DNA of 23,009 nt from a virus. This document shows positions 7,815-15,804 of the stretch, in pieces. The notes beneath the pieces were generated by a model that searched no databases, was not told the DNA's origin, and saw only the letters and a list, made by a program, of their open reading frames with translations. The DNA lies in IMG/VR virus record IMGVR_UViG_3300041402_001054, positions 1-23,009 of that record. The stretch is one strand, 5' to 3'. How positions within the stretch are numbered: the first letter of the stretch is position 1; every line of letters begins with the position of its first letter. Both the position numbers and the translations under genes were made by a program.

Positions 7815-8732
7815 TTATAAGCTTAACCTGATATAGTTATATTCTTCCTCCGTTAAATTTTCTTTCTTCATAAATTGTTCTTTATTTTTTTCAAGGCCTT
7901 CAATGGTAGCTTTCCCAGCTGTCAATTTAGCTATGATCTTATCGCATTTCCTTTTATCTAATTGGCCTAAAAGTTGGTCGAGAGTGTTCAACTGATTTTG
8001 TCTCATTTCATCAATTTTAGCTTTTAAGTCCTCGACTCTTGGTTCATCCTCCAGTATGCCGATCTCTTTCTCAATCGATTCTAGCTCATCTACAAAAACT
8101 TTCTCTTTTTTGCCAAAGAATTTCAACTGGTCTTCCAATTGTTTTTTTGTTAATTTTTCTCCTTTCACTCCGAGCTGTGCCCAGCCAAGTTTTGTTTTTC
8201 CTCTTGATACTTCTCTCTGCGCACGGCCAGCTTTTACTTTCTCTGCCTGCTCTAGGAACTCCTGGACTTTATCTGCCCCTAGTAGCCTTGTGAGGGTTGC
8301 CATTTCTTCCCTTGATGGATATTCACCATCTTGCAACCTTCTTCCTAAGGCCGGCATTAAATTTGCGTATGGTTCCATGACCTCTTCGTATTGTCCTGGA
8401 ATTTCTGGCGGGATCCCGGGAGTCTCGCCCAGGCCTACTTGCCTCATTCTTTCTATAGTCTCTACTCCCGGCCGACCATATTCTTCTGTTCCCTTCGAGA
8501 TTGTTGCAAGAAGCATCTTCACGATATCTCTCGAGTACCCGGCTTCCAGCAACCGCTTTTGCATTTCTTCTTGAGCCGTATATCCTTCTAGCCTTCTGGC
8601 AAGCCCGCTCCTTTGAAGCTCCTCTTGCACTTTCCCCCAGGCCCCATAGCCTCTCTCCCGGACTTTCTGCTGCAAAAGGATTTTCATCAGCTGAGACATA
8701 AATTGATTAAAGTCAGTTGTGTCGAGCGGCAT
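7815..8732 (-). CDS. Coiled-coil protein, putative internal virion/ejection protein
   Basis: A 305-residue, highly charged, helical protein with no signal peptide and no membrane segment. The N-terminus (about 1-80) is Gln/Arg/Leu-rich and helical, the centre has a proline-rich link (GIPPEIPGQYEEVMEP), and residues about 190-300 form a long Lys/Glu/Leu coiled coil with KKEKVFVDELESIEKEIG. A strong AAGGAGGAG precedes the ATG. One base separates its stop from the giant LPD38-like gene. I do not recognise a named family. Its position and coiled-coil content suggest the role of T7 gp15- or P22 gp20-like internal virion proteins, which help deliver DNA across the envelope; this is inference. Confidence 0.6.
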   Translation of the reverse strand: MPLDTTDFNQFMSQLMKILLQQKVRERGYGAWGKVQEELQRSGLARRLEGYTAQEEMQKRLLEAGYSRDIVKMLLATISKGTEEYGRPGVETIERMRQVGLGETPGIPPEIPGQYEEVMEPYANLMPALGRRLQDGEYPSREEMATLTRLLGADKVQEFLEQAEKVKAGRAQREVSRGKTKLGWAQLGVKGEKLTKKQLEDQLKFFGKKEKVFVDELESIEKEIGILEDEPRVEDLKAKIDEMRQNQLNTLDQLLGQLDKRKCDKIIAKLTAGKATIEGLEKNKEQFMKKENLTEEEYNYIRLSL

Positions 8733-8745
8733 TTTCTCCTCCTTC

Positions 8746-9333
8746 TTAATCTCGATCCATAAGGTAGTAACTTAACATGGGCAGCCAGGACATATCTTGT
8801 CCTCCCATTCCTGCCTGTGTCATTGTCGCTTGCATATAGGGATTGAGCGTCCCCATCTGTCCCCCCATTATCATGTTGAGATAATTTATAAACTGATCTA
8901 TGGACCTGAATCCCTCTGCCCTTCTTGCTCCACTCATTATTTCCGGGATCTCCTCTGATCTCATCAGGGTAGTCCCTAATTCCCTTGCCATGCCAGTAGT
9001 TCCTAGGAGCCTCTGGAATCGATTTACTATTTCCTCAACACCGAATCCTTTCCTTACATCTGCAACTTGTCCTGCCGTAAATCTCCTTTCCTTCTCTTCC
9101 TCTTCAAACTCCGCTCCTGTTCCCAGCAAGCCCATTCTTGAAAGGCCCTTTCTTTTAGCCTCGATCCTGCCCCTCTCTCCACCTTGGACCCCCTTTACTG
9201 TTTGAGATATGATGGCTTCCCTTTCCTCCGGAGTGTAGCCCTGGGGGTACTTGAAAAGAAAACCCATCCGTTCTTTCAGGCCTTTTAGTAAAGGAGCAAA
9301 TTCTTCAGACCAGGTAAATTCTCCATTTGACAT
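8746..9333 (-). CDS. Putative internal virion protein (195 aa)
   Basis: Start set at 9333: the ATG overlaps the upstream TAA as TAATG and AAGGAGGTGG precedes it at proper spacing, while the ATG at 9357 lies upstream of that ribosome site. The product starts MSNGEFTWSEEFAPLLKG. It is helical and rich in Arg/Glu and Gly, with RKGLSRMGLLGTGAEFEEEEKERR in the middle split by glycines, and has a Met/Gly/Gln-rich C-terminus (NMIMGGQMGTLNPYMQATMT then GMGGQD). The methionine- and glycine-rich mildly hydrophobic tail is of the kind found in phage proteins that enter membranes on ejection. The family is not recognised; the role is inferred from neighbours. Confidence 0.55.
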   Translation of the reverse strand: MSNGEFTWSEEFAPLLKGLKERMGFLFKYPQGYTPEEREAIISQTVKGVQGGERGRIEAKRKGLSRMGLLGTGAEFEEEEKERRFTAGQVADVRKGFGVEEIVNRFQRLLGTTGMARELGTTLMRSEEIPEIMSGARRAEGFRSIDQFINYLNMIMGGQMGTLNPYMQATMTQAGMGGQDMSWLPMLSYYLMDRD

Positions 9334-9650
9334 TATCCACCTCCTTCCTGTGGCCATCCCCAGTTTGCAGTTCGGCCCATCTGAGTTTGGAGCGCCTTTG
9401 CTACAATGGGATTAAACTGCTGGAATTGCTGTGAAAAATACTGCTGCTGTGGCTTGATCATGGCCAGCAATTCTTCCATCATCCTTTGTTGCTTTTGTGA
9501 GGAAGTCTCTCCGAAAAGACCTGAAGAAGTTAATAATGATAGAGCTGCAGGGATTAATATAGCCAAGGGAATCCCTGCGGCAGCAGCACCTCCAGCTCCA
9601 GGCAGGGTAGCCCCTCCTGAAAGTAATTCTCCTATCGGCATCTGAGACAT
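9333..9650 (-). CDS. Small Gly/Ala- and Gln-rich protein, putative ejection protein
   Basis: A 105-residue protein with three parts. A Gly/Ala-rich start is followed by a hydrophobic segment (about residues 22-45, AAAAGIPLAILIPAALSLL). Next comes a helical Gln-rich stretch (MIKPQQQYFSQQFQQF), and the C-terminus is glycine-rich. AAAAGGAGG before the ATG makes the gene credible. The hydrophobic part lacks basic residues in front of it, so it looks less like a Sec signal than like a membrane-inserting segment. The order (small hydrophobic, mid-size, coiled-coil, giant) resembles the gp14-gp15-gp16 or P22 gp7-gp20-gp16 ejection sets. Its function is inferred from this layout only. Confidence 0.55.
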   Translation of the reverse strand: MSQMPIGELLSGGATLPGAGGAAAAGIPLAILIPAALSLLTSSGLFGETSSQKQQRMMEELLAMIKPQQQYFSQQFQQFNPIVAKALQTQMGRTANWGWPQEGGG

Positions 9651-9662
9651 TTTAACCTCCTT

Positions 9663-10097
9663 TTAAAACGTATCTAATTCATCCTTTTTCTCTATATTGT
9701 AAACCTTATTGGTCCTGTGGCAGTAAAGCAAGAAAAGACCGTTGAACCCATAGTTCTTGAGCATATAATATTGTCTCCAATCTTCACGACCGAAGTTTTT
9801 CTTCATCCGATGGTTGTGGATTACAACCGCTATTTCCTTTATGCTGTAATTCTTGCCTTTAACTCTCCGAAGCTTTTCTTCCAATCTTCCCATGCTCATA
9901 TCAACCATTGCTTCATATCGGCTAGTATGCGGGAAAGTTGCGCCATCCTTCATAACCACATAGACCCTTTCAAGGTGATCGGGAAAGAGCTCTTGCCAAG
10001 AGTTAATTCGCTTCTCAGATGCAGAGAAAATAGAAGCCAACATCAGCAAACTGAAGATTTGAATTAAATTGCTTGTTATTACTTTCGTACTTCGCAT
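9663..10097 (-). CDS. JAMM/JAB-like protein with N-terminal signal peptide
   Basis: A 144-residue protein. The N-terminus has basic residues and a hydrophobic run ending FSA (about residues 10-26), consistent with a Sec signal peptide. The rest resembles the JAB/MPN (RadC-like) metalloprotease fold: AVVIHNH at 90-96 then GRED at 103-106, compare the RadC HNHPxG...SRED pattern. H94, H96 and D106 could bind zinc, but the spacing from the second His to Asp is one residue shorter than the canonical JAMM motif and the conserved Ser is Gly. It may therefore be a divergent or inactive member. YGFNGLFLLY follows as a core strand. No Shine-Dalgarno is visible before the ATG, unlike almost all neighbours. 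The gene follows the spike gene and precedes the ejection genes. Confidence 0.5.
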   Translation of the reverse strand: MRSTKVITSNLIQIFSLLMLASIFSASEKRINSWQELFPDHLERVYVVMKDGATFPHTSRYEAMVDMSMGRLEEKLRRVKGKNYSIKEIAVVIHNHRMKKNFGREDWRQYYMLKNYGFNGLFLLYCHRTNKVYNIEKKDELDTF

Positions 10098-10107
10098 TTA
10101 TTTTTAA

Positions 10108-11703
10108 TTATTGATCTACCACGGCTATTTCATGCTCTACTCCTGCACCATCTTGAAAGTAGAGCTTATTGTCATTTTTAGTATATATTTTTCCATAGTC
10201 CGCATCTGCTGTGGGTGTTGTTGTTTCCTTCATGCATAACTTCCCGTTTTCTAAAGTAATCTCAGCATAGGTAGATGGGTTTAGTGTGCCGAAACCAAAA
10301 CCGTAATTTTGGTTCATATAACCACATTTCCCTGCTGATAAAACAAACATTCTAGGGGCTGCTACGCCATCATTAAAAACTATATTTTTACCCGCAGTAA
10401 AAGTTCCAAAACTAGGATAACTGACAAATAAACGAAGATTTGTTCCCGTGTTGTGTATAAAATATCCTAAACCCGCCCCCATGCCACTCTTATTAGAATA
10501 TTGTCCTCCAATTACATTGACTCCCAATACATACTCCCCAATATAAATGTTATTTAATCCACCACTTGCATAATTTTGGATATTTTCTAATGTTATTGAC
10601 TTGGCATGTCCTTCAATCACTATCATGGCATCGTGAGGAGATACTGTTGCAACAGAAGTTTGCATCATGATACTACTCAAATGAACTCCATAAGCATTTT
10701 TTATATAAATTAGAGGCTTTGTAGCATAACCAAAAATCTCAATATTAAATTTTGTGATAGAAATATGATTCCCTACCCCCTCGGAAGGAGAATCAAGAGC
10801 AACGGCACCTGCACATTCTCCTTGACAATAACCACCATCAATAACTACATCAGGAGGAGGAACTCCCCCAATGGTGCTATTTGAAAGCATAACAGCATAG
10901 TCGTTAGGACAATTTCCGTAAGCATTTCTACGCAACTCGACAATCCCTGTTCCACCTTGAATCAAAACATCGTGTTTTCCCCAATTTCTAATAAAGCATT
11001 CCTCCATAACGAAATTCGAGACCTTTCCTTCGGGTACAACTACGCCACTATGGTTGGCGTTAACACCTGTAGAACCTCGTATCTCAATATTTTTTAATAT
11101 TGCTCTTCTGAGCCCCGCACCAGTTGTGAAATTAATTACAATTCCAGGTATAGAATCATCAGAAAAATAAATCCCTGAATTAGGAGCGGTAGCAGCATTT
11201 GAGCCAAATCTTGCACTACCAATATAGGTTGCCTGCCATTGAACATTGTCAAAGGTAATGGTTGACCTGCTTTCGTAAAGAGCCGAGAAAATAACTGGTA
11301 ATCCGGTATCTGTCGCAGCCTGTAAAGCAGCAGCACAATCAATGGGAGTTCCTGCATCATAAGGAACCGCTCCCCACCACTCTGGATAAACCATTGATAC
11401 CGAACCAAGACCAAAATCTACCTTGCCCGTTCCTGCCCATTCAAATATCTCGTATAAGCCTGCCTCTACACGACCATCAATTGTTAGCGTTTTTGTGGTA
11501 GAAATAAGAACTGAACCACCCCGTAAGAATTTCAGCGTGATATTATCTGGAATAGTCAAATCATCAGTGACGGCATACTGCTTGAAAATAGTCAGGGTAC
11601 TCTCCCTAGCACCCAGAGCATTTATAACCACAGCGAGATTTTGCGTAAACCCAAAAACACTAAGAAGTAAAACCAGGGTTAATACTGTTAATGCTTTTTT
11701 CAT
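10108..11703 (-). CDS. Beta-helix tail spike-like protein with signal peptide
   Basis: A 531-residue protein starting MKKALTVLTLVLLLSVFGF, a typical Sec signal peptide. Residues about 25-115 form a beta-rich cap (NITLKFLRGGSV, TIDGRVEAGLYEIF, VYPEWWGAV) also found in the truncated upstream gene. Then PIDCAAALQAA and a long repetitive beta region (about 120-470) with many Asn/Gly turns look like a pectate-lyase-type right-handed beta-helix. The C-terminus carries a tag seen in phage fibres (ADADYGKIYTKNDNKLYFQD, then GAGVEHEIA). Such proteins usually bind or cut surface polysaccharides. No catalytic residues can be assigned by eye. A strong AGGAGG precedes the ATG. The export signal is odd for a virion protein. 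Confidence 0.75.
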   Translation of the reverse strand: MKKALTVLTLVLLLSVFGFTQNLAVVINALGARESTLTIFKQYAVTDDLTIPDNITLKFLRGGSVLISTTKTLTIDGRVEAGLYEIFEWAGTGKVDFGLGSVSMVYPEWWGAVPYDAGTPIDCAAALQAATDTGLPVIFSALYESRSTITFDNVQWQATYIGSARFGSNAATAPNSGIYFSDDSIPGIVINFTTGAGLRRAILKNIEIRGSTGVNANHSGVVVPEGKVSNFVMEECFIRNWGKHDVLIQGGTGIVELRRNAYGNCPNDYAVMLSNSTIGGVPPPDVVIDGGYCQGECAGAVALDSPSEGVGNHISITKFNIEIFGYATKPLIYIKNAYGVHLSSIMMQTSVATVSPHDAMIVIEGHAKSITLENIQNYASGGLNNIYIGEYVLGVNVIGGQYSNKSGMGAGLGYFIHNTGTNLRLFVSYPSFGTFTAGKNIVFNDGVAAPRMFVLSAGKCGYMNQNYGFGFGTLNPSTYAEITLENGKLCMKETTTPTADADYGKIYTKNDNKLYFQDGAGVEHEIAVVDQ

Positions 11704-11723
11704 TTAAGCCTCCTATTTATATA

Positions 11724-12212
11724 TTAACCAGAGTACCATTCGGGAAACATCGCTGCTGCTGCAAGTGGACCGAGAACAACAGAACCCTCACCCTCGAATA
11801 TTAGATATGCCCCAGCCTCAACCCAACCATTGATAGTTACGGTTATGCCCAAACTTACATTAAGTGAACCGCCTTGTAAAAATTTCAGCGAAATATTTGA
11901 AGGAACTGTTTTACTTTCACTTACAGTTAATTTAGTTGATATTAGAAGAGTTTTCTTAGAGGAACCAATATCGCTTATCGCAGCAGAAAAAGAGTTATAT
12001 TTTTTTGCATCAATCCAGGAGCTAGTTAGGCTATTATAAATAATTCTTTCAATCACTTTTTCTGGAACTGATAAATTTTCAGACAATGCTAATTTATCGT
12101 GAGATCCCCTGAATAAATTATGCTCTTTTTCAAATATCTTAACAAAACCAAGAAGATGCTCTTCATCTAAAACTTTCCTGACAATAGCCCTTACTTCTTC
12201 TTCATTTTTCAT
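11724..12212 (-). CDS. Truncated spike paralogue: helical N-terminus plus cap module only
   Basis: A 162-residue protein with no signal peptide. Residues 1-70 are helical and charged (MKNEEEVRAIVRKVLDEEH, then a Lys/Glu-rich stretch). Residues about 72-162 match the cap module of the neighbouring 531-residue spike: NISLKFLQGGSLNVS, TINGWVEAGAYLIFEG and a final FPEWYSG, aligned to NITLKFLRGGSV, TIDGRVEAGLYEIFEW and YPEWWGA. The protein stops exactly where the paralogue goes on into its beta-helix. It could be a degraded spike, or an adaptor whose cap trimerises with or templates the full-length spike. Its ATG is one base after the nozzle stop, so it is translationally coupled to a core tail gene. 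Confidence 0.65.
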   Translation of the reverse strand: MKNEEEVRAIVRKVLDEEHLLGFVKIFEKEHNLFRGSHDKLALSENLSVPEKVIERIIYNSLTSSWIDAKKYNSFSAAISDIGSSKKTLLISTKLTVSESKTVPSNISLKFLQGGSLNVSLGITVTINGWVEAGAYLIFEGEGSVVLGPLAAAAMFPEWYSG

Positions 12213-12213
12213 T

Positions 12214-15200
12214 TTATTCAGCGCTTATAGTCCTTTTCCCTCTCTTTGTCTTAATGTAGAGCCAAAACTTAATTACCTGCAGTAGATCTCCAACGTCCTC
12301 CGTGTTAATAAATTCAAGAGAATAGAACTGGCCCTTGATAGACATATCTATCCTTTTATGAATGACGTTTCTCAATTCAGGATCAGCGCCGGTTGGCGTG
12401 GATCCAGCAAGGCTTACATTCAAATCAGCGGTATCCCTAAAATTTGAATAGACCTTAAAAATAAGTATCTTATCTGCCGGCAGGATGAAATCAATCCAAA
12501 TTTTCCTCAGGCGCATCCATTTTTCGCTACCTATCCATCCTGTCTTCCATCTCATATTTATAAGTTGGCCATCATCAGTAGTCGCATCGACGTCCACCTT
12601 GTAGAGCTCTCCTTGATCCGTACCATAAAGCATGGCCCTTTCTCCCTTCTCTATTGCCAGGACGCTTATAGAACAAATATTTTGATGGTATGTATCGACA
12701 AAGAAATTTTTGTCTTTGTAGTTATAAACAATTGTTTTGTTAGGGACCATGCTCGAGCCGGTAGGAATGGACAGTCTAAATTCATTTTCTTCTTCATGGT
12801 TTCTTGCTAAGGATCTGTGAGCATACGTTTTATTTATTGTTTTAAGGATTTTTTTAACTTTATTAGGTAATTCCATTGTCGTCAATTTCCAGCCATCAAA
12901 CTCTTCTATTTCATAGTAATTAGACAGGAACCTTAATTTCCTGTCTCCACATTCTGCTACACTCGCACCAGCACAAGTCCCTTTGCCATAAATCATTTTA
13001 TCAATAACAAGTTCTGTCCCACTCCTTGACATTACCCAGATTGAATTTTTCTTAAATGGATAGAGATAATTATTGAATTCTTTTACCCTCAGGACCGGGC
13101 TGGCCTCATCTTCCCTTAAAGGAAAAATGCTATTTGCTATTGATTTAAACTGTTCTAGGTAGCCTCGCCTAGATCTAAAAAGGCTTTCCGGATAACCCTC
13201 AACACCACAAACCCACAAGCAATCATCCCAGATCTCAATCGAATCGCCAAGTGGAGGGGGGTAGCTTTCATAGCTTACCTCATCTCCCAGGGCCGAGTCT
13301 GGGAAGCTATCTTTATACGTAGTAACGCTGTTCAAGATTGTCTCGACCCAGTAACGCTCTTCTTCCCCTTCTTTGTTTCTCCATATACTCTTGTGAGTTA
13401 CCTCCGCTTCCGGTGAGACAGGGATATTTGTCAAATTGGCTACATTGCCGGAAGTCAATTCTACTCCTTCAGAAGGTGGCGATGGATTGCTCTCGCAGGG
13501 ATAATTCCCCCCTCTTATATAAGTAACAACATAAGAATAGGTTCCAAGAACATCGGAGATTGAAGTCCAGAGTTCAAAGAGGATATCAACATCTTCTCTT
13601 ACGGTCCAATCTAGTTGATCATCAATGTCCCATCTTTTACCGACCGTATATGTTGGATCTATTTTATCCATGCCAACTCTAACATAGTTAGTCGAGTTGA
13701 TAGCGGAGTCCCCATAAATGACAAGCCAGTATTCTGTATTGGCTTTAATGTCAGGTAGCACTCCATTGAATGTAAACGTTACCCATCCATAAGTAGGGAA
13801 GGCTGATAGAGCATCAGCATCTTCCTTGTCAGATCCTTCCCCTACAATTTCGTCTGAAAGGTTTATGGTCTCAGACATTCCTCCGTGGCCAGAATGAATT
13901 TCAGCCCACACTTTTTTGCCAGTCAGGGATCCTACCTTCGCCAAATAAAGCTTGACCTTTGTTACATTATTATCTTCATAGACCAAGAATTCCTGGGCCA
14001 TAAGGGTAGTAGCATTTGTTTCCCTTAGCTCTTTTATGTCATCAATGTTTGATAGTGCGTATTCAACGAATTTCTGTTCCTCTGTTACCAGCCCATAAAT
14101 TTTAAATGAGTAATCTTCATCTCCATTAATCCATGTCGTATCATACTTGATGGTATGTTGTTGTCCATCACCATATGTTCCCCCTCCCTGTGTTCTTGTC
14201 CACTTAATATGCTTACCTTCAACAGGAGGATCCCAGCTTGCATATAATATAAGATAATAAGTTGTATCTGCACTTAAAGATGGCTTTGTTCCCGAGAAAG
14301 GAAAGGTTATCCAATTAAACTCAATTAAATCAATATCATCTTTATCTTTAGTATCGCTATCACCCCCAACTTGTGTTCCAACTTTATCGCTATGAATTTC
14401 TACCCATACCGTTGCCCCTGGTGGGAAAAGAGTTCTTCTTAACGGCAATTTAACGCTGGTTAATTCAGATGCTTTATCAACCTTGAAGCTTTGAGCACTA
14501 TACCAAAAGGTCAGATCAGCATGAACCGTATCAGAATAACCTGTTTCCTTAGCTCCGTAGGCTTCTATCTCCTCTTCCTCTATGGTCTGTCCACAAATCT
14601 CAAAAACTAAATCAACGGTACTGTATCCTCCCCAATCAAGCGATCCGTCTATCTCCCAATATTTACCATCCTCATATTCAGGGCTACTATTATCGAAGCC
14701 TATCACTATAAAATTAGTAGAGCTTATTGAAAAAGTGACATCTCTGTAGATGACGAAATAATAAGTTTTATCCGCTTCAAGATCTGGAGCTGTTCCGGAA
14801 AACGTCAATTGATAAACAGTCTCTATTTTGATCGAATCTCCAGCGCTCTCGTCTACTAGGTCTTCAGTAACAACGATCTCAGCTGCGACTCCTCCAGTAG
14901 CAACGGTATAAAATCCATCATTGTGGGCCGTACCTGACACTTTGATCGTATCGCCGGTTATGAATCCCGCTAACCCGGTACCTGAATCTGTAATTTTCTT
15001 CGTAGCGGAAACAAAGGCAATTGTTGTCTCTTCAACCTCGGCGAAGGAGCCTCTTATATTGCTGATGTCGAGATTATCTGTCGCCTGGCCATTTATAGCT
15101 GGCGAAGCGTTTTTTGTTACTGAAGTATTTGATTTAGATTCGTGGATCTCAGCCCAAATATTACCGGTCGGGCTGCCGACTTTCCTTAGCTTCAGCGTTA

Positions 15201-15804
15201 TCTTCGACAGCTCGCAATCTACGGACACCTTGAATGACTGAGCTAAAAGTGTTTGCCCTGCAGCTTGCCCCAACTCACCACAATGGTCCTGATTTGAATC
15301 TGGGTATTCAGCAAGTTTTTTCTCGCCGGCGGCCGCTTCTGATTCAACGGTAGGCGGAGAGAGGGGAGCTTCTACGCCAGAATAATTTGCTTGTCCATCT
15401 TTTATTGTGATCAGCTTTTCATAGCCGGCCACTAGAACCAATCCTTTATCCTGGACTACCGAGACAGGCTTATCAATTATCTTAGTAGGCGAAAAGATCG
15501 ATCCCCATTCGTTGCCTGATTTAAGTTGAATATCATCTTCCAGGAAGGCGGCAACTTTAACCTCGTCAGACTCCTCTATGCCAAAAGCGCCAAAGACCTT
15601 CTTTGAGGCAAAGTCATATATGGAATCTAGCTTTGTTAGCCCGGGTCTTTTCTGTTTTCTCTTGCCATCCTCTGATCCTCTTGTGTTTTCACAAATAAGA
15701 CACTCTCTAATTGGGATCTCGCTTGGAGGGCTGGCTTCATTTAGACCTCCACCTAGATCCTCTACGGGTACTTTTTTGAGCGGCTTTTTTGTGTAGCTTG
15801 CCAT
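12214..15804 (-). CDS. Propeller-type tail nozzle/stabilisation protein with inserted beta modules (1196 aa)
   Basis: The N-terminus (VEDLGGGLNEASPPSEIP ... RKQKRPGLTKLD) and the C-terminal half (about 750-1196) read like short-tail nozzle/stabilisation propellers. The C-terminal signs are TYSYVVTYIRGGNYPCESNPSP, IEIWDDCLWVCGV, YEIEEFDGWKL, NKTIVYNYKDKNFFVDTY, YGTDQGELYKVD and MRWKTGWIG. Between them lie three related beta-sandwich modules, at about 161-401, 418-571 and 580-746. Each has an AQ(S/E)F strand, a VGSxTG or equivalent turn, (W/V)xEIHS and ADxTYYxVIY. Module one has a further small beta domain nested at about 254-325 (TKKITDSGTG, GDTIKVSG). The modules may bind glycans. It follows the adaptor gene directly (TAA-ATG) and would form the distal tail tip. 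Confidence 0.72.
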   Translation of the reverse strand: MASYTKKPLKKVPVEDLGGGLNEASPPSEIPIRECLICENTRGSEDGKRKQKRPGLTKLDSIYDFASKKVFGAFGIEESDEVKVAAFLEDDIQLKSGNEWGSIFSPTKIIDKPVSVVQDKGLVLVAGYEKLITIKDGQANYSGVEAPLSPPTVESEAAAGEKKLAEYPDSNQDHCGELGQAAGQTLLAQSFKVSVDCELSKITLKLRKVGSPTGNIWAEIHESKSNTSVTKNASPAINGQATDNLDISNIRGSFAEVEETTIAFVSATKKITDSGTGLAGFITGDTIKVSGTAHNDGFYTVATGGVAAEIVVTEDLVDESAGDSIKIETVYQLTFSGTAPDLEADKTYYFVIYRDVTFSISSTNFIVIGFDNSSPEYEDGKYWEIDGSLDWGGYSTVDLVFEICGQTIEEEEIEAYGAKETGYSDTVHADLTFWYSAQSFKVDKASELTSVKLPLRRTLFPPGATVWVEIHSDKVGTQVGGDSDTKDKDDIDLIEFNWITFPFSGTKPSLSADTTYYLILYASWDPPVEGKHIKWTRTQGGGTYGDGQQHTIKYDTTWINGDEDYSFKIYGLVTEEQKFVEYALSNIDDIKELRETNATTLMAQEFLVYEDNNVTKVKLYLAKVGSLTGKKVWAEIHSGHGGMSETINLSDEIVGEGSDKEDADALSAFPTYGWVTFTFNGVLPDIKANTEYWLVIYGDSAINSTNYVRVGMDKIDPTYTVGKRWDIDDQLDWTVREDVDILFELWTSISDVLGTYSYVVTYIRGGNYPCESNPSPPSEGVELTSGNVANLTNIPVSPEAEVTHKSIWRNKEGEEERYWVETILNSVTTYKDSFPDSALGDEVSYESYPPPLGDSIEIWDDCLWVCGVEGYPESLFRSRRGYLEQFKSIANSIFPLREDEASPVLRVKEFNNYLYPFKKNSIWVMSRSGTELVIDKMIYGKGTCAGASVAECGDRKLRFLSNYYEIEEFDGWKLTTMELPNKVKKILKTINKTYAHRSLARNHEEENEFRLSIPTGSSMVPNKTIVYNYKDKNFFVDTYHQNICSISVLAIEKGERAMLYGTDQGELYKVDVDATTDDGQLINMRWKTGWIGSEKWMRLRKIWIDFILPADKILIFKVYSNFRDTADLNVSLAGSTPTGADPELRNVIHKRIDMSIKGQFYSLEFINTEDVGDLLQVIKFWLYIKTKRGKRTISAE

